Assembly (NCBI GenBank): GCA_903824495.1
Contig: CAIJXB010000026.1
Span: 62,001-126,000, forward strand
Direction: 5' to 3'
Length of the DNA: 64,000 nucleotides
Source of the DNA: an uncultured Chlamydiae bacterium
GTDB lineage: Bacteria; Chlamydiota; Chlamydiia; Chlamydiales; Rhabdochlamydiaceae
Below, piece after piece: positions 27,435-37,533 of this stretch (position 1 is the stretch's first letter; the number at the start of each line of letters is the position of its first letter). The translations under genes were made by a program, and so were the position numbers. The notes beneath the pieces are model-generated. The model was not told the DNA's origin. It did not search any database and was given only the letters and a program-made list of their open reading frames with translations.

Positions 27435-28445
27435 CTATCGGCTTGTTTGGATAACCTGAACAACTGATGTTGGATAAGAAATCTCAATTCCCATCTGTTT
27501 AAGGATCGGAAAAAGATCTTGTAAAACGGCTTCTCTTGCAAGCACATACTCTTCCATCCGAGTTGCATAAGTGTAGACGTCTATGATGATTTCTAAAGAG
27601 TATTCCCCTACTTGCTTCCAATACACTAGGACAGGGGCCTTTGTATCGATCTTTGAGTGGTGAGATAAAAATTCTCTAAGTGTCGACGTAAGTTTAGTCA
27701 CTTTAGCAAAGTCTTGATGAGAAATATGAAACGTTTCATAAATCCGCCGATGAGACATTCTCGAAGTGTTGACCACCGGAACATTTGAAAAAAGAGCGTT
27801 AGGGAAATAGATCGGACACTTGTCCTTATCTCTGATGGAGGTAAAATACCATCCCATTTCCTCCACTGTTCCCTCTAAATTCCTATCGGGAAGAAAAATC
27901 ATATCCCCTTTTGAAAAGGGACGAGTGAGAGCCAGCATCCCTCCTCCAAACAAATTTCCAAGAACATCTTTTGCAGCAAAGCCTAAAGCTGCAGCACCAA
28001 TTCCCCCAAAAGCAAGAAGAGGTATTATGTCTACATGAAACGTTCCAAGGGCCATCAAAATAAAAAGAACAAAAAAGGTAGCAGAAATTAGTTTATTCAA
28101 AACCTCTGCCATGGAAAGCGCGTGCCATTTCTTTTGAAAAAGTTCTTTCTTCCACCGATACGCCATCCAAAAACAGCTTATAAGCACAAATAAATCTCTT
28201 AAAGACTTGAGTACAGTGCCTTCTGAAAATAAGCCAAAATGCGTATTTAAAAATGTGATGAGATAATAAATCCCCCAAGACAAAAATAAGAGTTTTAAAG
28301 GAGCCAGAAACACCTTTTCAAGATCTACCTGCCAAATGACACCCTTAAGAGCATGTTTTTCCTTTAAATGGAGAAAAAGCTTACACCCCCAGTATAGAGC
28401 AAGCAATACAAAAGCGCTGAGGCCACATTTCCAAATCAATCCCAT
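27435..28445 (-). CDS. mscS: MscS-family mechanosensitive ion channel
   Basis: The 336-residue protein has several N-terminal hydrophobic segments, then the pore-lining helix and beta domain of MscS: LLAFGGIGAAALGFAAKDVLGNLFGG (Gly/Ala-rich TM3, about 142-167), FSKGDMIFLPDRNLEGTVEEMGW and IYFPNALFSNVPVVN. It opens under membrane tension to release osmolytes. It is convergent with the island-1 glycosyltransferase (2 bp between stops) and divergent from sppA. Confidence 0.9.
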   Translation of the reverse strand: MGLIWKCGLSAFVLLALYWGCKLFLHLKEKHALKGVIWQVDLEKVFLAPLKLLFLSWGIYYLITFLNTHFGLFSEGTVLKSLRDLFVLISCFWMAYRWKKELFQKKWHALSMAEVLNKLISATFFVLFILMALGTFHVDIIPLLAFGGIGAAALGFAAKDVLGNLFGGGMLALTRPFSKGDMIFLPDRNLEGTVEEMGWYFTSIRDKDKCPIYFPNALFSNVPVVNTSRMSHRRIYETFHISHQDFAKVTKLTSTLREFLSHHSKIDTKAPVLVYWKQVGEYSLEIIIDVYTYATRMEEYVLAREAVLQDLFPILKQMGIEISYPTSVVQVIQTSR

Positions 28446-28575
28446 ACAGATTCCTTTTTCGTTTTTTAATAAAGTACATGGGAAGAACCTGCTACGTCAA
28501 TACTTATGTGTAGAGAAAAAAACGCAGCTAATTTAAGATTCAGATAGTAGAAGAATAAACCACCCAAGGGGACGT

Positions 28576-29625
28576 ATGACGTTTAATAGAGATTCTGTTT
28601 TCCTATCCGCTTTTCGCAGCCTTTGTAATGCCTTAGGCGCCGTCTTAGGAATTTTTGTTGCTATTTTCGTAGTTATATTCACCCTTTCCACTCTCTCTCC
28701 TCCAGCTTTGATTCCAGAAAGATGTGAAGTTTCGATCGCTCCTGATGCGGAAGGCAATCAAGATTTAGTTCACAGCCTTGCACCAGCTGTTTTATGCATC
28801 GACATCAAAGGAGTGATCGGGATTAATGATCTAACTTCTGATGCCATTCAAGCAATCTTGTCCGATTCTAGAAAAGATTTTCTGAAAAAAGACCGTGTAA
28901 AAGCGATCTTTCTTCACGTAAATACTCCAGGAGGTGCGGCCGATGATTCTGCAAGTATTTACAAAGCTCTCATGGACTATAAAGCGAAATACAAAACCCC
29001 TATTTATGCTTTTGTAGATGGCATGTGCGCTTCCGGAGGGATGTACGTCTGCTCCGCAGCTGATAAAATTTATACAACATCCTCTAGTGTGATCGGATCT
29101 GTTGGGGTTCTTTTAGGCCCTTCTTTTAACTTTTCAGATCTCATGGTGAAAGTTGGTGTACAGTCTAAAACCATCACACAAGGAAAAGATAAGGACATGC
29201 TCAGCCCCTTTAGACCTTGGGTACCAGGGGAAGATGTATGCCTTGTCAATATTACAAAAGCCCTTTATGAGCAGTTTGTTGATACTGTTGTGTCAGGAAG
29301 AACGCGCTTATCCAAAGAAAAGCTCATCGAAGAGTATGGAGCTCAAGTATACGACGCTCCAACTGCTCAAAAATATGGATATACCGACGTGGCAGATTCT
29401 AATTACTACCAAACGATGAAGGCCCTTGTCGAAGCTTCTGAAATTCCTAAAGAAGAAGACTATCAAGTTGTGACTTTATCAAGACCAAAAACATTCTTCT
29501 CAGAACTAGCTCGCAGTAAGTTCTCCCTCCTATCCGGAAAGGTGCACCACACATTCCAGATAGCTCCTTATATGAGCTCAGAACTTAGCGGTAAGTTTTT
29601 ATACCTATACCAACCCTCCCAGTAA
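28576..29625 (+). CDS. sppA: Signal peptide peptidase SppA (short, SohB-like)
   Basis: The 349-residue protein has an N-terminal membrane anchor (about 15-38) and an S49 serine-lysine protease domain. The nucleophile is S153 in MCASGGMYV and the general base is K206 in GKDKDML, 53 residues apart as in half-size bacterial SppA enzymes. VIGSVGVLLG is also conserved. It degrades cleaved signal peptides in the membrane. It ends at a strong terminator, separating it from polA, which nonetheless lies next to it as in C. trachomatis. Confidence 0.92.
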   Translation: MTFNRDSVFLSAFRSLCNALGAVLGIFVAIFVVIFTLSTLSPPALIPERCEVSIAPDAEGNQDLVHSLAPAVLCIDIKGVIGINDLTSDAIQAILSDSRKDFLKKDRVKAIFLHVNTPGGAADDSASIYKALMDYKAKYKTPIYAFVDGMCASGGMYVCSAADKIYTTSSSVIGSVGVLLGPSFNFSDLMVKVGVQSKTITQGKDKDMLSPFRPWVPGEDVCLVNITKALYEQFVDTVVSGRTRLSKEKLIEEYGAQVYDAPTAQKYGYTDVADSNYYQTMKALVEASEIPKEEDYQVVTLSRPKTFFSELARSKFSLLSGKVHHTFQIAPYMSSELSGKFLYLYQPSQ

Positions 29626-29635
29626 TAATCTAAAT

Positions 29636-29662
29636 AAGGCCTCTTTAATACAAAGAGGCCTT
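29636..29662 (+). terminator. Rho-independent terminator after sppA
   Basis: An 11-bp perfect stem (AAGGCCTCTTT / AAAGAGGCCTT) with a five-base loop runs into TTTCT. Confidence 0.85.
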
Positions 29663-29686
29663 TTTCTACCTTCAAAGTAAAATCCC

Positions 29687-32326
29687 ATGAAAAAACTCTT
29701 TATCCTCGATGCAGTAAACTTCCTATTCAGATCTTACTACGCCATAGGTCCTATGACAAACGCGGGGGGAGAGTCCACGGGAGCCCTTTACGGATTTATC
29801 CGCTCTGTCTTAAAAATCATCTCTGATTTTTCACCGGACTATATAGTTGCCGTATTCGATGGGGAAGATAACAAAAAAAGTAGAACAGATGTTTACGAGC
29901 ATTACAAAAGTCATCGAACAAAAATGCCTGAAGATCTTTTCCCTCAGTGGGAAAAGGCCCTTGAATTTTGTAAGCTTGCCGGAATCCCCCACCTCGCCAT
30001 TCCCGGAGTAGAAGCCGATGATGTCATTGGAAGTATCGTTACATGGGCTAAACCTCACCATCTACAAAGTTATATTTGCACAAGTGATAAAGACTTATGT
30101 CAACTTGTCTCAGACTCAACATTCTTGATCCATGCCCATAAAGACAATCTCCTTATTGATGCCGGAAAAGTCAAAGAACTCTTTGGAGTCACCCCTTCAC
30201 AGATCGTAGACTACCTTGCCTTAATTGGAGATGCTTCTGATAACATTCCGGGAGTCGAGGGAATTGGCCCCAAAACGGCAGTGGCTCTTCTAGATGAATT
30301 TTCTTCTTTAGAAAACATTTTGAAACATACCGATTCTATTTCTGGGAAAAAGGGGCAAATGCTGATAGATGGCAAAGACAGCGCTCTTTTAAGTAGGCAA
30401 TTGGCGCTTCTCGATCTTCATGTTCCTATTCCCCAAGAGCTTACTTTCTATACAAAAGAAACACCTTCAGAAGACAACCTTCATGACTTTTATCAGCACA
30501 ACCACTTCTTATCTCTTTTAAAAGGCGTGAAAGAAAAAAGCTCCCCTTCCTCTACCCATTACAAAACTATCTCTTCTTCCGAAGAGCTCATTCAAGTTTT
30601 TTCTCTTTTAGAAAAACAACCAAGCATTTGTCTTGATACAGAGACCACCCACATAAATCCTATGCAAGCATCTCTTGTTGGAGTCGGTCTTGGTTATGCT
30701 CCTGAGCAAGCCTGGTACATCCCGCTCAATGGGGACCTTTCTAAAACAGAAGTATTTGCTGCTTTAAAAAGCCTCTTTTCTAACCCCGAGATCTCCTTTT
30801 ATGGCCACAATATCAAGTACGACTTGCACGTCCTTTTAAATGAAAAACTCCCTCTTCCTCAAATCGATTTCGACACCATGCTCGCATCGTATCTTTTAAC
30901 TCCACACACGCCTAAGCACAACCTCGACACTTTGAGCTTAGAAAGATTTCAGAAAGTGAAAATCCCTATTGAAGATCTGATTGGTAAAGGAAAGAATCAA
31001 CTTTCTATGCAAGATGTAGATCCGAAAAAAGTAGGGGAATATTGCTGTGAAGATGTCGATTACACCATACGTCTAAAAGAGCTTTTTCAAAAGGAGCTTG
31101 AAGAAAAAAATCTCACCTCTGTTTTAAACGAAATTGAGCTGCCTCTCATAGAAGTTCTTCTTGCCATGGAGCGAAAGGGGATGTTTGTAGATGTCAAACA
31201 ACTAGACGCTCTTTCTAAAAGCTTGAATCACAAGCTTTCAATATTAACAAAAGAGATCTATGAAATTGCAGGGGAAGAATTCAATATCAGCTCTCCAAAG
31301 CAGCTCCAAACGATTCTTTTTGAAAAACTAGGACTATCACCTCCTAAAAAAACACAAACAGGTTTTTCTACAGCTGCAGAAGTTTTAGAGGGCCTTATCG
31401 ATAAATCACCGATTATCCCGCTTATTTTGGAGTTTCGACAGCTGGAAAAACTCAGATCTACTTATGTCGAATCTCTTCCTTCTGATATTAACCCAAATAC
31501 AGGGCGTATTCACTGCACATTCAACCAATCTGTTGCGGCAACAGGACGTCTCTCTTGCCAAAACCCAAACCTACAAAACATCCCGGTTCGAAGCGAAATA
31601 GGGAAAAAAATCAGAGAAGCCTTTTGTCCTGAAAAAGAAGGCTGGAGCTATTTATCTGCGGACTATTCACAGATTGAGCTTAGACTGCTCGCTCACCTCA
31701 GTGAAGATCCTACCCTTATCAAAGCTTTTGAATCTGGGGAAGACATCCATGCTTACACAGCTTCTTTGATCTTCAACATCCCATTAAACGACGTGACCTC
31801 CGAAATGCGGCATAGAGCCAAAGCTGTTAACTTTGGAATCCTATATGGACAACAAGCCTTTGGGCTCTCCAAAGAGCTCGGGATCGAAATGAAGGAAGCG
31901 TCCCATTTCATTGAGACGTATTTTGATAGATACAAGAAAGTAAAAGATTATATTGAATTTTGTAAGGAAGTAGCCAGATCAAAAGGGGTTGTCTACACGA
32001 TGACAGGAAGACAAAGGCCTATTCCCGAAATAACCAATAAGAACCCGATGCTGCGCTCTATGGCAGAGAGGCTCGCGGTCAATACTCCTCTTCAAGGTAG
32101 CGCTGCGGATCTTATTAAGATTGCCATGATCAAGATCCATGATGAATACCCCTTTAAAGAAAGTTTTCCTATATTACAAATTCATGACGAACTTTTATTT
32201 GAATCTCCAGATAGAGAATTAGAAGAGCTTTCTCGCTTTGTAAAAAAACATATGGAAGAATGTTTTTCATTAAAAGTTCCTTTGATCGTTGATATTTCGA
32301 TTGGAAAAAATTGGGGGGAGTGTTAA
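29687..32326 (+). CDS. polA: DNA polymerase I with active proofreading domain
   Basis: The 879-residue enzyme has all three domains: the 5'-3' exonuclease (FLFRSYYA, VEADDVIGS, GDASDNIPGVEGIGPKTA), the 3'-5' exonuclease with intact catalytic acids (CLDTETTHI, GHNIKYDLHVL, YCCEDVDYT) and the polymerase (SADYSQIELRLLAHLS, HRAKAVNFGILYG, QIHDELLFE). Many bacterial Pol I enzymes have lost the proofreading residues, but these are kept. It fills gaps in repair and removes RNA primers. The polA stop lies 2 bp before the coaE start, and rho follows. Confidence 0.97.
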   Translation: MKKLFILDAVNFLFRSYYAIGPMTNAGGESTGALYGFIRSVLKIISDFSPDYIVAVFDGEDNKKSRTDVYEHYKSHRTKMPEDLFPQWEKALEFCKLAGIPHLAIPGVEADDVIGSIVTWAKPHHLQSYICTSDKDLCQLVSDSTFLIHAHKDNLLIDAGKVKELFGVTPSQIVDYLALIGDASDNIPGVEGIGPKTAVALLDEFSSLENILKHTDSISGKKGQMLIDGKDSALLSRQLALLDLHVPIPQELTFYTKETPSEDNLHDFYQHNHFLSLLKGVKEKSSPSSTHYKTISSSEELIQVFSLLEKQPSICLDTETTHINPMQASLVGVGLGYAPEQAWYIPLNGDLSKTEVFAALKSLFSNPEISFYGHNIKYDLHVLLNEKLPLPQIDFDTMLASYLLTPHTPKHNLDTLSLERFQKVKIPIEDLIGKGKNQLSMQDVDPKKVGEYCCEDVDYTIRLKELFQKELEEKNLTSVLNEIELPLIEVLLAMERKGMFVDVKQLDALSKSLNHKLSILTKEIYEIAGEEFNISSPKQLQTILFEKLGLSPPKKTQTGFSTAAEVLEGLIDKSPIIPLILEFRQLEKLRSTYVESLPSDINPNTGRIHCTFNQSVAATGRLSCQNPNLQNIPVRSEIGKKIREAFCPEKEGWSYLSADYSQIELRLLAHLSEDPTLIKAFESGEDIHAYTASLIFNIPLNDVTSEMRHRAKAVNFGILYGQQAFGLSKELGIEMKEASHFIETYFDRYKKVKDYIEFCKEVARSKGVVYTMTGRQRPIPEITNKNPMLRSMAERLAVNTPLQGSAADLIKIAMIKIHDEYPFKESFPILQIHDELLFESPDRELEELSRFVKKHMEECFSLKVPLIVDISIGKNWGEC

Positions 32327-32328
32327 AT

Positions 32329-32925
32329 TTGAGAAAAATTGCCATAACCGGTGGTGTTTCCACTGGAAAAAGCACTGTGTGTCGCCTTCTAGCCGATCGA
32401 GGTGCTTATGTAGTCGACGCTGACAAAATCGTTCACACCCTCCTTTCATCTGACTCTCAAATACGCAAACAGGTGATTAGCTTACTAGGTGAGAATGTTT
32501 TAGTAGACGGTCAAATAAACAGAAAAGCCATAGCAGATATTGTATTTTCAAATCCAGAAACTCTCAAATCCTTAGAACTCCTTCTACATCCAGCAGTATT
32601 TCATGAGATGGAATTGCAATATCACCGTATAAAAGATGACCCAAAATACAATCTTTTTGTAGCAGAAGTTCCTCTTTTATATGAGACTGAAAGTTCTAAA
32701 TTATTTGATTTCATTGTCGTTGTGCTTTCCGAGCGAAGCCAGTGCCTGAATCGATTTACAAAAGATCTCAAAGGCTCAGCTGAATCTTTTGATCAAAGAA
32801 TGCAAAGACAAATGGAGCCTAAAGAAAAAGCTGCTAAAGCAAATTTAGTTCTAATAAACAATGACAGTATAGAGAACTTAGAAAACCAAGTTACAAACCT
32901 CTTAACCAAAATACGTTCAACTTAA
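32329..32925 (+). CDS. coaE: Dephospho-CoA kinase
   Basis: The 198-residue P-loop kinase carries out the last step of CoA synthesis. Motifs are ITGGVSTGKSTVC (Walker A), VVDADKIVH and the lid/CoA-binding LLHPAVFHE and VAEVPLLYE. The start TTG at 32329 has GGGGGAG eight bases upstream and gives the canonical beginning MRKIAITGG; an in-frame TTG at 32311 would overlap polA. It is directly followed by rho, matching the chlamydial polA-coaE-rho order. Confidence 0.93.
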   Translation: MRKIAITGGVSTGKSTVCRLLADRGAYVVDADKIVHTLLSSDSQIRKQVISLLGENVLVDGQINRKAIADIVFSNPETLKSLELLLHPAVFHEMELQYHRIKDDPKYNLFVAEVPLLYETESSKLFDFIVVVLSERSQCLNRFTKDLKGSAESFDQRMQRQMEPKEKAAKANLVLINNDSIENLENQVTNLLTKIRST

Positions 32926-32943
32926 ATGGGAGAACTCCTTTCA

Positions 32944-34296
32944 ATGGACCGAGAAGACAGAAACCAAACAAACCAAGATCAAGACCTAGAAACTCCTACC
33001 ACCATCACTGATTCTACCGATCCAAAAATGGCAGAACAATCCATCACACGAATTGCAGATCTTCAAAGAATGAATATCGAAGAGCTCAATCAATTTGCAA
33101 AAAGTGTGGGACTCAAAAGCTTAGGGGCTCTTACAAGATCTCAACTCGTCTTCGAAATCGTCAAAATGCTTTCTGAAAAACCAACAGAAATCCTTGTAGG
33201 AGAAGGTGTTCTTGAAGTTCTTCCCGATGGTTTTGGATTTCTAAGATCCCCCAACTACAACTACCTTCCTTCGGCTGAAGACATCTATGTGTCCCCCGCT
33301 CAAATCCGTCGTTTCGATTTGAAAAAAGGAGATACCGTCTATGGAACTATTCGTTCCCCCAAGGAAAAAGAAAAATATTTTGCGATGCTAAAAGTTGAGA
33401 AAATCAATAGTTGCACTCCAGAAAAAGCCAGAGAGCGCATCTTATTTGAGAACTTGACTCCTCTTTATCCAACTTGCAGACTTGTGATGGAGACACAAAA
33501 AGACAACTTGACCAATCGCGTACTCGATCTGGCCTCTCCTATCGGAAAAGGACAACGCGCTTTGATTGTAGCTCCTCCTCGCACAGGTAAAACGGTTATT
33601 TTACAAAACATCGCCAATGCAATTGCAAGAAATAACCCTGATGTCTTCCTTATCGTTTTACTGATCGATGAAAGACCTGAAGAAGTCACGGACATGATCC
33701 GCAGCGTCAAAGGAGAAGTTATATCTTCTACATTTGATGAGCCACCAGAAAGACACGTACAAATCGCTGAGATGGCTATTGAAAAAGCTCGTAGGCTTGT
33801 TGAATACCACCACGATGTCGTGATCTTGCTCGACTCCTTAACAAGACTTGCAAGAGCCTATAACACAGTTCAACCTCATTCAGGAAAGATCTTAACAGGT
33901 GGTATCGATGCCAATGCCCTGCATAAGCCAAAACGCTTCTTCGGAGCAGCTCGTAACCTAGAAGAAGGGGGATCTTTAACGATCATTGCAACAGCGCTGA
34001 TCGATACAGGATCCAGAATGGACGAAGTTATCTTTGAAGAGTTTAAAGGAACAGGAAACATGGAGCTTGTACTCGATCGCAAGTTAGCGGACCGAAGAGT
34101 CTACCCTGCTATCGATCTGATTAAGAGCGGAACGAGAAAAGAAGAGCTTCTCTATCATAAAGAGGAACTTGAAAAAATCTATCTAATGCGCCAAGCCCTT
34201 GCAGACTTAGCTCCTTTAGATGCTATGAACCTCTTAAATGGTCGTCTCAAAAAGACAAATAGTAACGTAGAATTCTTGCTCTCCATGAAAGAGTAG
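32944..34296 (+). CDS. rho: Transcription termination factor Rho
   Basis: The 450-residue hexameric RNA helicase has an acidic N-terminal extension, the Rho_N SAP-like domain ([18 protein letters not shown]), the cold-shock-like RNA-binding domain with [12 protein letters not shown], and the RecA-like ATPase with Walker [12 protein letters not shown] and Walker [17 protein letters not shown]. The start at 32944 has GGGAGA upstream; an ATG six codons earlier directly follows the coaE stop. A strong intrinsic terminator follows. Confidence 0.96.
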   Translation: MDREDRNQTNQDQDLETPTTITDSTDPKMAEQSITRIADLQRMNIEELNQFAKSVGLKSLGALTRSQLVFEIVKMLSEKPTEILVGEGVLEVLPDGFGFLRSPNYNYLPSAEDIYVSPAQIRRFDLKKGDTVYGTIRSPKEKEKYFAMLKVEKINSCTPEKARERILFENLTPLYPTCRLVMETQKDNLTNRVLDLASPIGKGQRALIVAPPRTGKTVILQNIANAIARNNPDVFLIVLLIDERPEEVTDMIRSVKGEVISSTFDEPPERHVQIAEMAIEKARRLVEYHHDVVILLDSLTRLARAYNTVQPHSGKILTGGIDANALHKPKRFFGAARNLEEGGSLTIIATALIDTGSRMDEVIFEEFKGTGNMELVLDRKLADRRVYPAIDLIKSGTRKEELLYHKEELEKIYLMRQALADLAPLDAMNLLNGRLKKTNSNVEFLLSMKE

Positions 34297-34320
34297 TTTT
34301 CTTCTTCACCTCCAAATACA

Positions 34321-34344
34321 AAAGGCGCCATTCGGCGCCTTTTT
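34321..34344 (+). terminator. Rho-independent terminator after rho
   Basis: The stem AAAGGCGCC / GGCGCCTTT with loop ATTC is GC-rich and followed by a T run (TTTTT). Confidence 0.88.
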
Positions 34345-34438
34345 GCTTTAGCCCATAAAGTTCTTAGTTGTTCAAATATTTGCTTCTCGGATAGTCTTAC
34401 TTTTCATTGATTAAACAACATTGTCTAAGAGCGCTCTC

Positions 34439-35464
34439 ATGAATAAACTCACGTTTTTCGCTTGTTTTTTTCTTCTTTCTCGTTTGTGTGCCATGGATAG
34501 TTTTTTTGAATTCAAAGAAAACAAATCAGACGGGTCCCTTAGCCCTGGATTTATTAAGAAATTAATCTTCACCTTTCATCCTGATACTTTTTTTGAAACG
34601 GGAACGTATGATGGGAATACAACATTAAATGCCGCTAAATTTTTTGATCGCGTGATTACCGTAGAAATTTATAAGCCTCTATTCGATTACGTACAACCAA
34701 AGTTTGCCTCCCATTCTAATATACACAGCTATCTCGGAAGCTCCTCTAAAGTGATTGCAAATATAGGCAATGAACTGCGAGGAACTACGCTATTTTGGCT
34801 GGATGCTCATTATTCTGGGGAAGGCACCGGGATGTCAGATTCTGTAAATTCTGGGTCTGCTGAGGCAATTACAGCCATCCGAGAAGAATTAGCAGCCATT
34901 CATGCTGCGGCTATTGAAGATTGCGTTATTTTAATCGATGACATTCGAGGCTTTGGGACCGAGATTGCAGGGCAAGTTTTTTTAGGGTGTTGGGCGTATC
35001 CCACATTACAGGAAGTAAAATCAGCCCTACTCAAAATAAATCCACAGTTTGAGATTGCTCTTTTAGGAGATATGCTTCTTGCTTATGACGAGTCTAAATA
35101 CCAACCTCGCTTTTCAACAACTGTAGAGGCTTGCACAAAAACTCGTTTATATGATGGATACAACCTCAGCCAACAAGAATTGTTAGATTGGGAAAAGAAA
35201 ATCAGGCAGGCTCCACCCCATGAAGCCGCTTGTATTGCGCGTCTTTATCAAATGATGACTGGTTATAATGATCCGATGTTTTGGCATGATCTTTGGTATG
35301 GGTTAACTCAAATGGGAACAAACAATTATAACAAGGCTAGTATAGCCTTTCAAAAAGTACCAAATCGCATCCAAGCCGGGACATTTAGAACTAATACCCT
35401 AAGTCCTGTCTCTTATGAGCACGAATCGCTTAAAACTTATATAGAAGAATGCACTGGCAAATAG
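34439..35464 (+). CDS. Exported methyltransferase-like protein
   Basis: From the ATG at 34439 a signal peptide (MNKLTFFACFFLLSRLCAMD) leads a 320-residue mature protein. FFETGTYDGNTTLNAAKFFDRVITVEI is a class I methyltransferase motif I and strand 2 with the final Glu that binds SAM ribose; LFWLDAHYSGEGTG and VILIDDIRGFG follow as strands 4 and 5. This is an FkbM/MTase_24-like layout. It is the first gene of the second island, 140 bp after rho, bounded by terminators on both sides, so it is a monocistronic insert. The substrate is unknown. Confidence 0.65.
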   Translation: MNKLTFFACFFLLSRLCAMDSFFEFKENKSDGSLSPGFIKKLIFTFHPDTFFETGTYDGNTTLNAAKFFDRVITVEIYKPLFDYVQPKFASHSNIHSYLGSSSKVIANIGNELRGTTLFWLDAHYSGEGTGMSDSVNSGSAEAITAIREELAAIHAAAIEDCVILIDDIRGFGTEIAGQVFLGCWAYPTLQEVKSALLKINPQFEIALLGDMLLAYDESKYQPRFSTTVEACTKTRLYDGYNLSQQELLDWEKKIRQAPPHEAACIARLYQMMTGYNDPMFWHDLWYGLTQMGTNNYNKASIAFQKVPNRIQAGTFRTNTLSPVSYEHESLKTYIEECTGK

Positions 35465-35478
35465 AGTCTTCTCAGAAA

Positions 35479-35514
35479 AGAAAGGCAGATCCTTTGGAAA
35501 AACTCTGCCTTTCT
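35479..35514 (+). terminator. Hairpin terminator after exported methyltransferase
   Basis: AGAAAGGCAGA pairs perfectly with TCTGCCTTTCT across a 14-base loop. The T run is weak (TTGCTAA), so termination strength is uncertain. Confidence 0.55.
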
Positions 35515-35571
35515 TGCTAAAAAGGCCCCCATCTCTTAATATTTCCTTATCTTTATTTACAAAAGTTTTTT

Positions 35572-37164
35572 ATGAGATATTTTTTTATTCCTTTGTTTTT
35601 TTGCTCTTTATTTTTATCCAGTTGTAATTCCACCTCTTCAAGTGCGAAGTCTTGCCAAAGACTTCGTTTAACCATCTCAGAAGATCCTTCCACTTTAGAC
35701 CCAAGAAAGGGGGGGGATGCCCTTTCTTCCCACTTACATTTTATGCTCTTTGAGGGCCTTACAAAACTGCACGAAGATGGATCAGTTTCTCCTGCCCAGT
35801 GCACCGATTTTCACGTCTCTCCTGATAAAAAAACATATACCTTTTACTTAGGAAAAACCAAATGGTCAGATGGGATGCCCGTCACTTCCTATGACTTTGA
35901 AAAAGCTTGGAAAGCCATTTTATCTCCTTCGTTCCCGGCTCCTAATGCACACCTACTCTACCCTATCTTACTTGCAGAAGAAGCAAAAAAAGGGCTAGTG
36001 CCTCTTCAAGATGTTGGAATCCATGCTCCAGATCCTCAAACATTAATTATAAAGCTCTCGCACCCAACCCCTTATTTTTTAAGTCTGATCTCGTTTTGTG
36101 TTTTTTTCCCGATCCCTGTTCACATTGAAGCGGCGCACTCTGACTGGTCCTTTCACAGCGGAAAATATTTCGTATCAAACGGCCCCTTTGTTTTATCAGA
36201 GTGGAAACACAATAATGAGCTTTTGCTCACTAAAAACCAGCAGTACCATCAAGCTGATCAGACTCGATTAGATGCCATCCATCTCAGCATCATTGGAAGT
36301 AGCATTACAGCATATCAACTCTATCAAAGTGGAGAAATCGACTTAATAGGAGAACCTTTTTCCTCTATTCCTCTAGATGTACAAAGCCATCTAGAAAATC
36401 AAAAAGAAATCATCGTGTCTCCTTCCGCTGCCACTACATTCATCACATTCAATACACTAGAATTTCCCTTTTCCAATGAAAATTTACGCAAAGCCTTTAG
36501 CTTGGCCATCAATCGAGCTGCCATTTCAGAAACTGGAGAAGCTGCCTTCTGTGCTGTTCCTCCCAGCTTAAAGAACTACCAACACAAGGTTTTTTATACA
36601 GACGGCCAACTAGAGGAAGCCAAGGCTCTTTTTGCAAAGGGGCTCGAAGAGCTCAATGTATCAAAAAAAGAGCTAGAAGAGTCTTTGACCTATCTCTATT
36701 ATCACACAGAGATCAGCCACAAGGTAGCTCAACTTCTTCAACAGCAGTGGTTAGAACATTTGGGAGTCCAAGTAAAACTTGGTATTACCGATCGTAAAAA
36801 CCATATGGACTGCATTGCTAGAAAAAAACACGTTTTTGCACAGACCCTTTATAGAGCGCAGTACGCAGACCCTGTTAATATCTTGGATCGATTCAGAAAT
36901 AAGGAAAACATCAAAAACTATTCCTCTTGGGAAAATAAAGAATTTCAAAAGCTTCTTGAAGACTCTTTTTTAACTTCTGGAGAAGAAAGAAACGACACTT
37001 TATATAAGGCGGAACGTCTTCTACTCGAAAAAGCTGTCATTGCACCCCTTTTTCATTTGAATCTTTGCTATTTAACCAAACCTTATGTGGGGAATGTAGA
37101 ATTCTCTCCCGTTGGAGGGATGTTCCTTGAAAGACTGTCGATTGAACCTCACGCCTCAAAATAG
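35572..37164 (+). CDS. oppA: Oligopeptide ABC transporter substrate-binding lipoprotein
   Basis: The 530-residue protein has a lipoprotein signal with lipobox LSSC (residues 15-18). The SBP_bac_5 fold is recognisable by [52 protein letters not shown] and [12 protein letters not shown]. It binds peptides in the periplasm and delivers them to an Opp permease. No opp permease genes are adjacent; chlamydiae often carry several orphan OppA paralogues. It lies between exported methyltransferase genes. Confidence 0.9.
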   Translation: MRYFFIPLFFCSLFLSSCNSTSSSAKSCQRLRLTISEDPSTLDPRKGGDALSSHLHFMLFEGLTKLHEDGSVSPAQCTDFHVSPDKKTYTFYLGKTKWSDGMPVTSYDFEKAWKAILSPSFPAPNAHLLYPILLAEEAKKGLVPLQDVGIHAPDPQTLIIKLSHPTPYFLSLISFCVFFPIPVHIEAAHSDWSFHSGKYFVSNGPFVLSEWKHNNELLLTKNQQYHQADQTRLDAIHLSIIGSSITAYQLYQSGEIDLIGEPFSSIPLDVQSHLENQKEIIVSPSAATTFITFNTLEFPFSNENLRKAFSLAINRAAISETGEAAFCAVPPSLKNYQHKVFYTDGQLEEAKALFAKGLEELNVSKKELEESLTYLYYHTEISHKVAQLLQQQWLEHLGVQVKLGITDRKNHMDCIARKKHVFAQTLYRAQYADPVNILDRFRNKENIKNYSSWENKEFQKLLEDSFLTSGEERNDTLYKAERLLLEKAVIAPLFHLNLCYLTKPYVGNVEFSPVGGMFLERLSIEPHASK

Positions 37165-37179
37165 GAATTTTTTAAAAAA

Positions 37180-37533
37180 ATGGATGAAATAAAAAGACTT
37201 CAAGAAATCCTTGCGCAATTTGCTCTAGAAAGAGATTGGGATCAATTCCACAGCCCTAAAAATCTTGCTATGGCTCTTTCCATCGAGGCATCCGAGCTCA
37301 TGGAGCTGTTTCTTTGGAAAACCGAAGAAGAGTCGTTTCAGGTAAGATCTGAAAACGAAGGGCCTTTAAAAGAAGAGCTCGCTGATGTGTTCCTTTATCT
37401 ACTAAGACTTGCTTCTATTCTGGAAATAGACCTCCTTCAAGCATCTTTAGAAAAAATAAAGATCAATAGAGAAAGATACCCTATCAATCTCTCCAAAGGA
37501 AATAACAAGAAACATTCTCAATTGCGCTTGTGA
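37180..37533 (+). CDS. MazG-like nucleotide pyrophosphohydrolase
   Basis: The 117-residue protein has the compact all-alpha NTP-PPase motif EASELMELFLW...EEELADVFLYLLRLA, with the metal-binding Glu and Asp residues (ExxE, then ExxxD). Such small enzymes (MazG-like, RS21-C6/DCTPP1 type) hydrolyse non-canonical or excess dNTPs to the monophosphate. It begins 15 bp after oppA and its end overlaps the next gene by four bases (GTGA). Confidence 0.88.
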   Translation: MDEIKRLQEILAQFALERDWDQFHSPKNLAMALSIEASELMELFLWKTEEESFQVRSENEGPLKEELADVFLYLLRLASILEIDLLQASLEKIKINRERYPINLSKGNNKKHSQLRL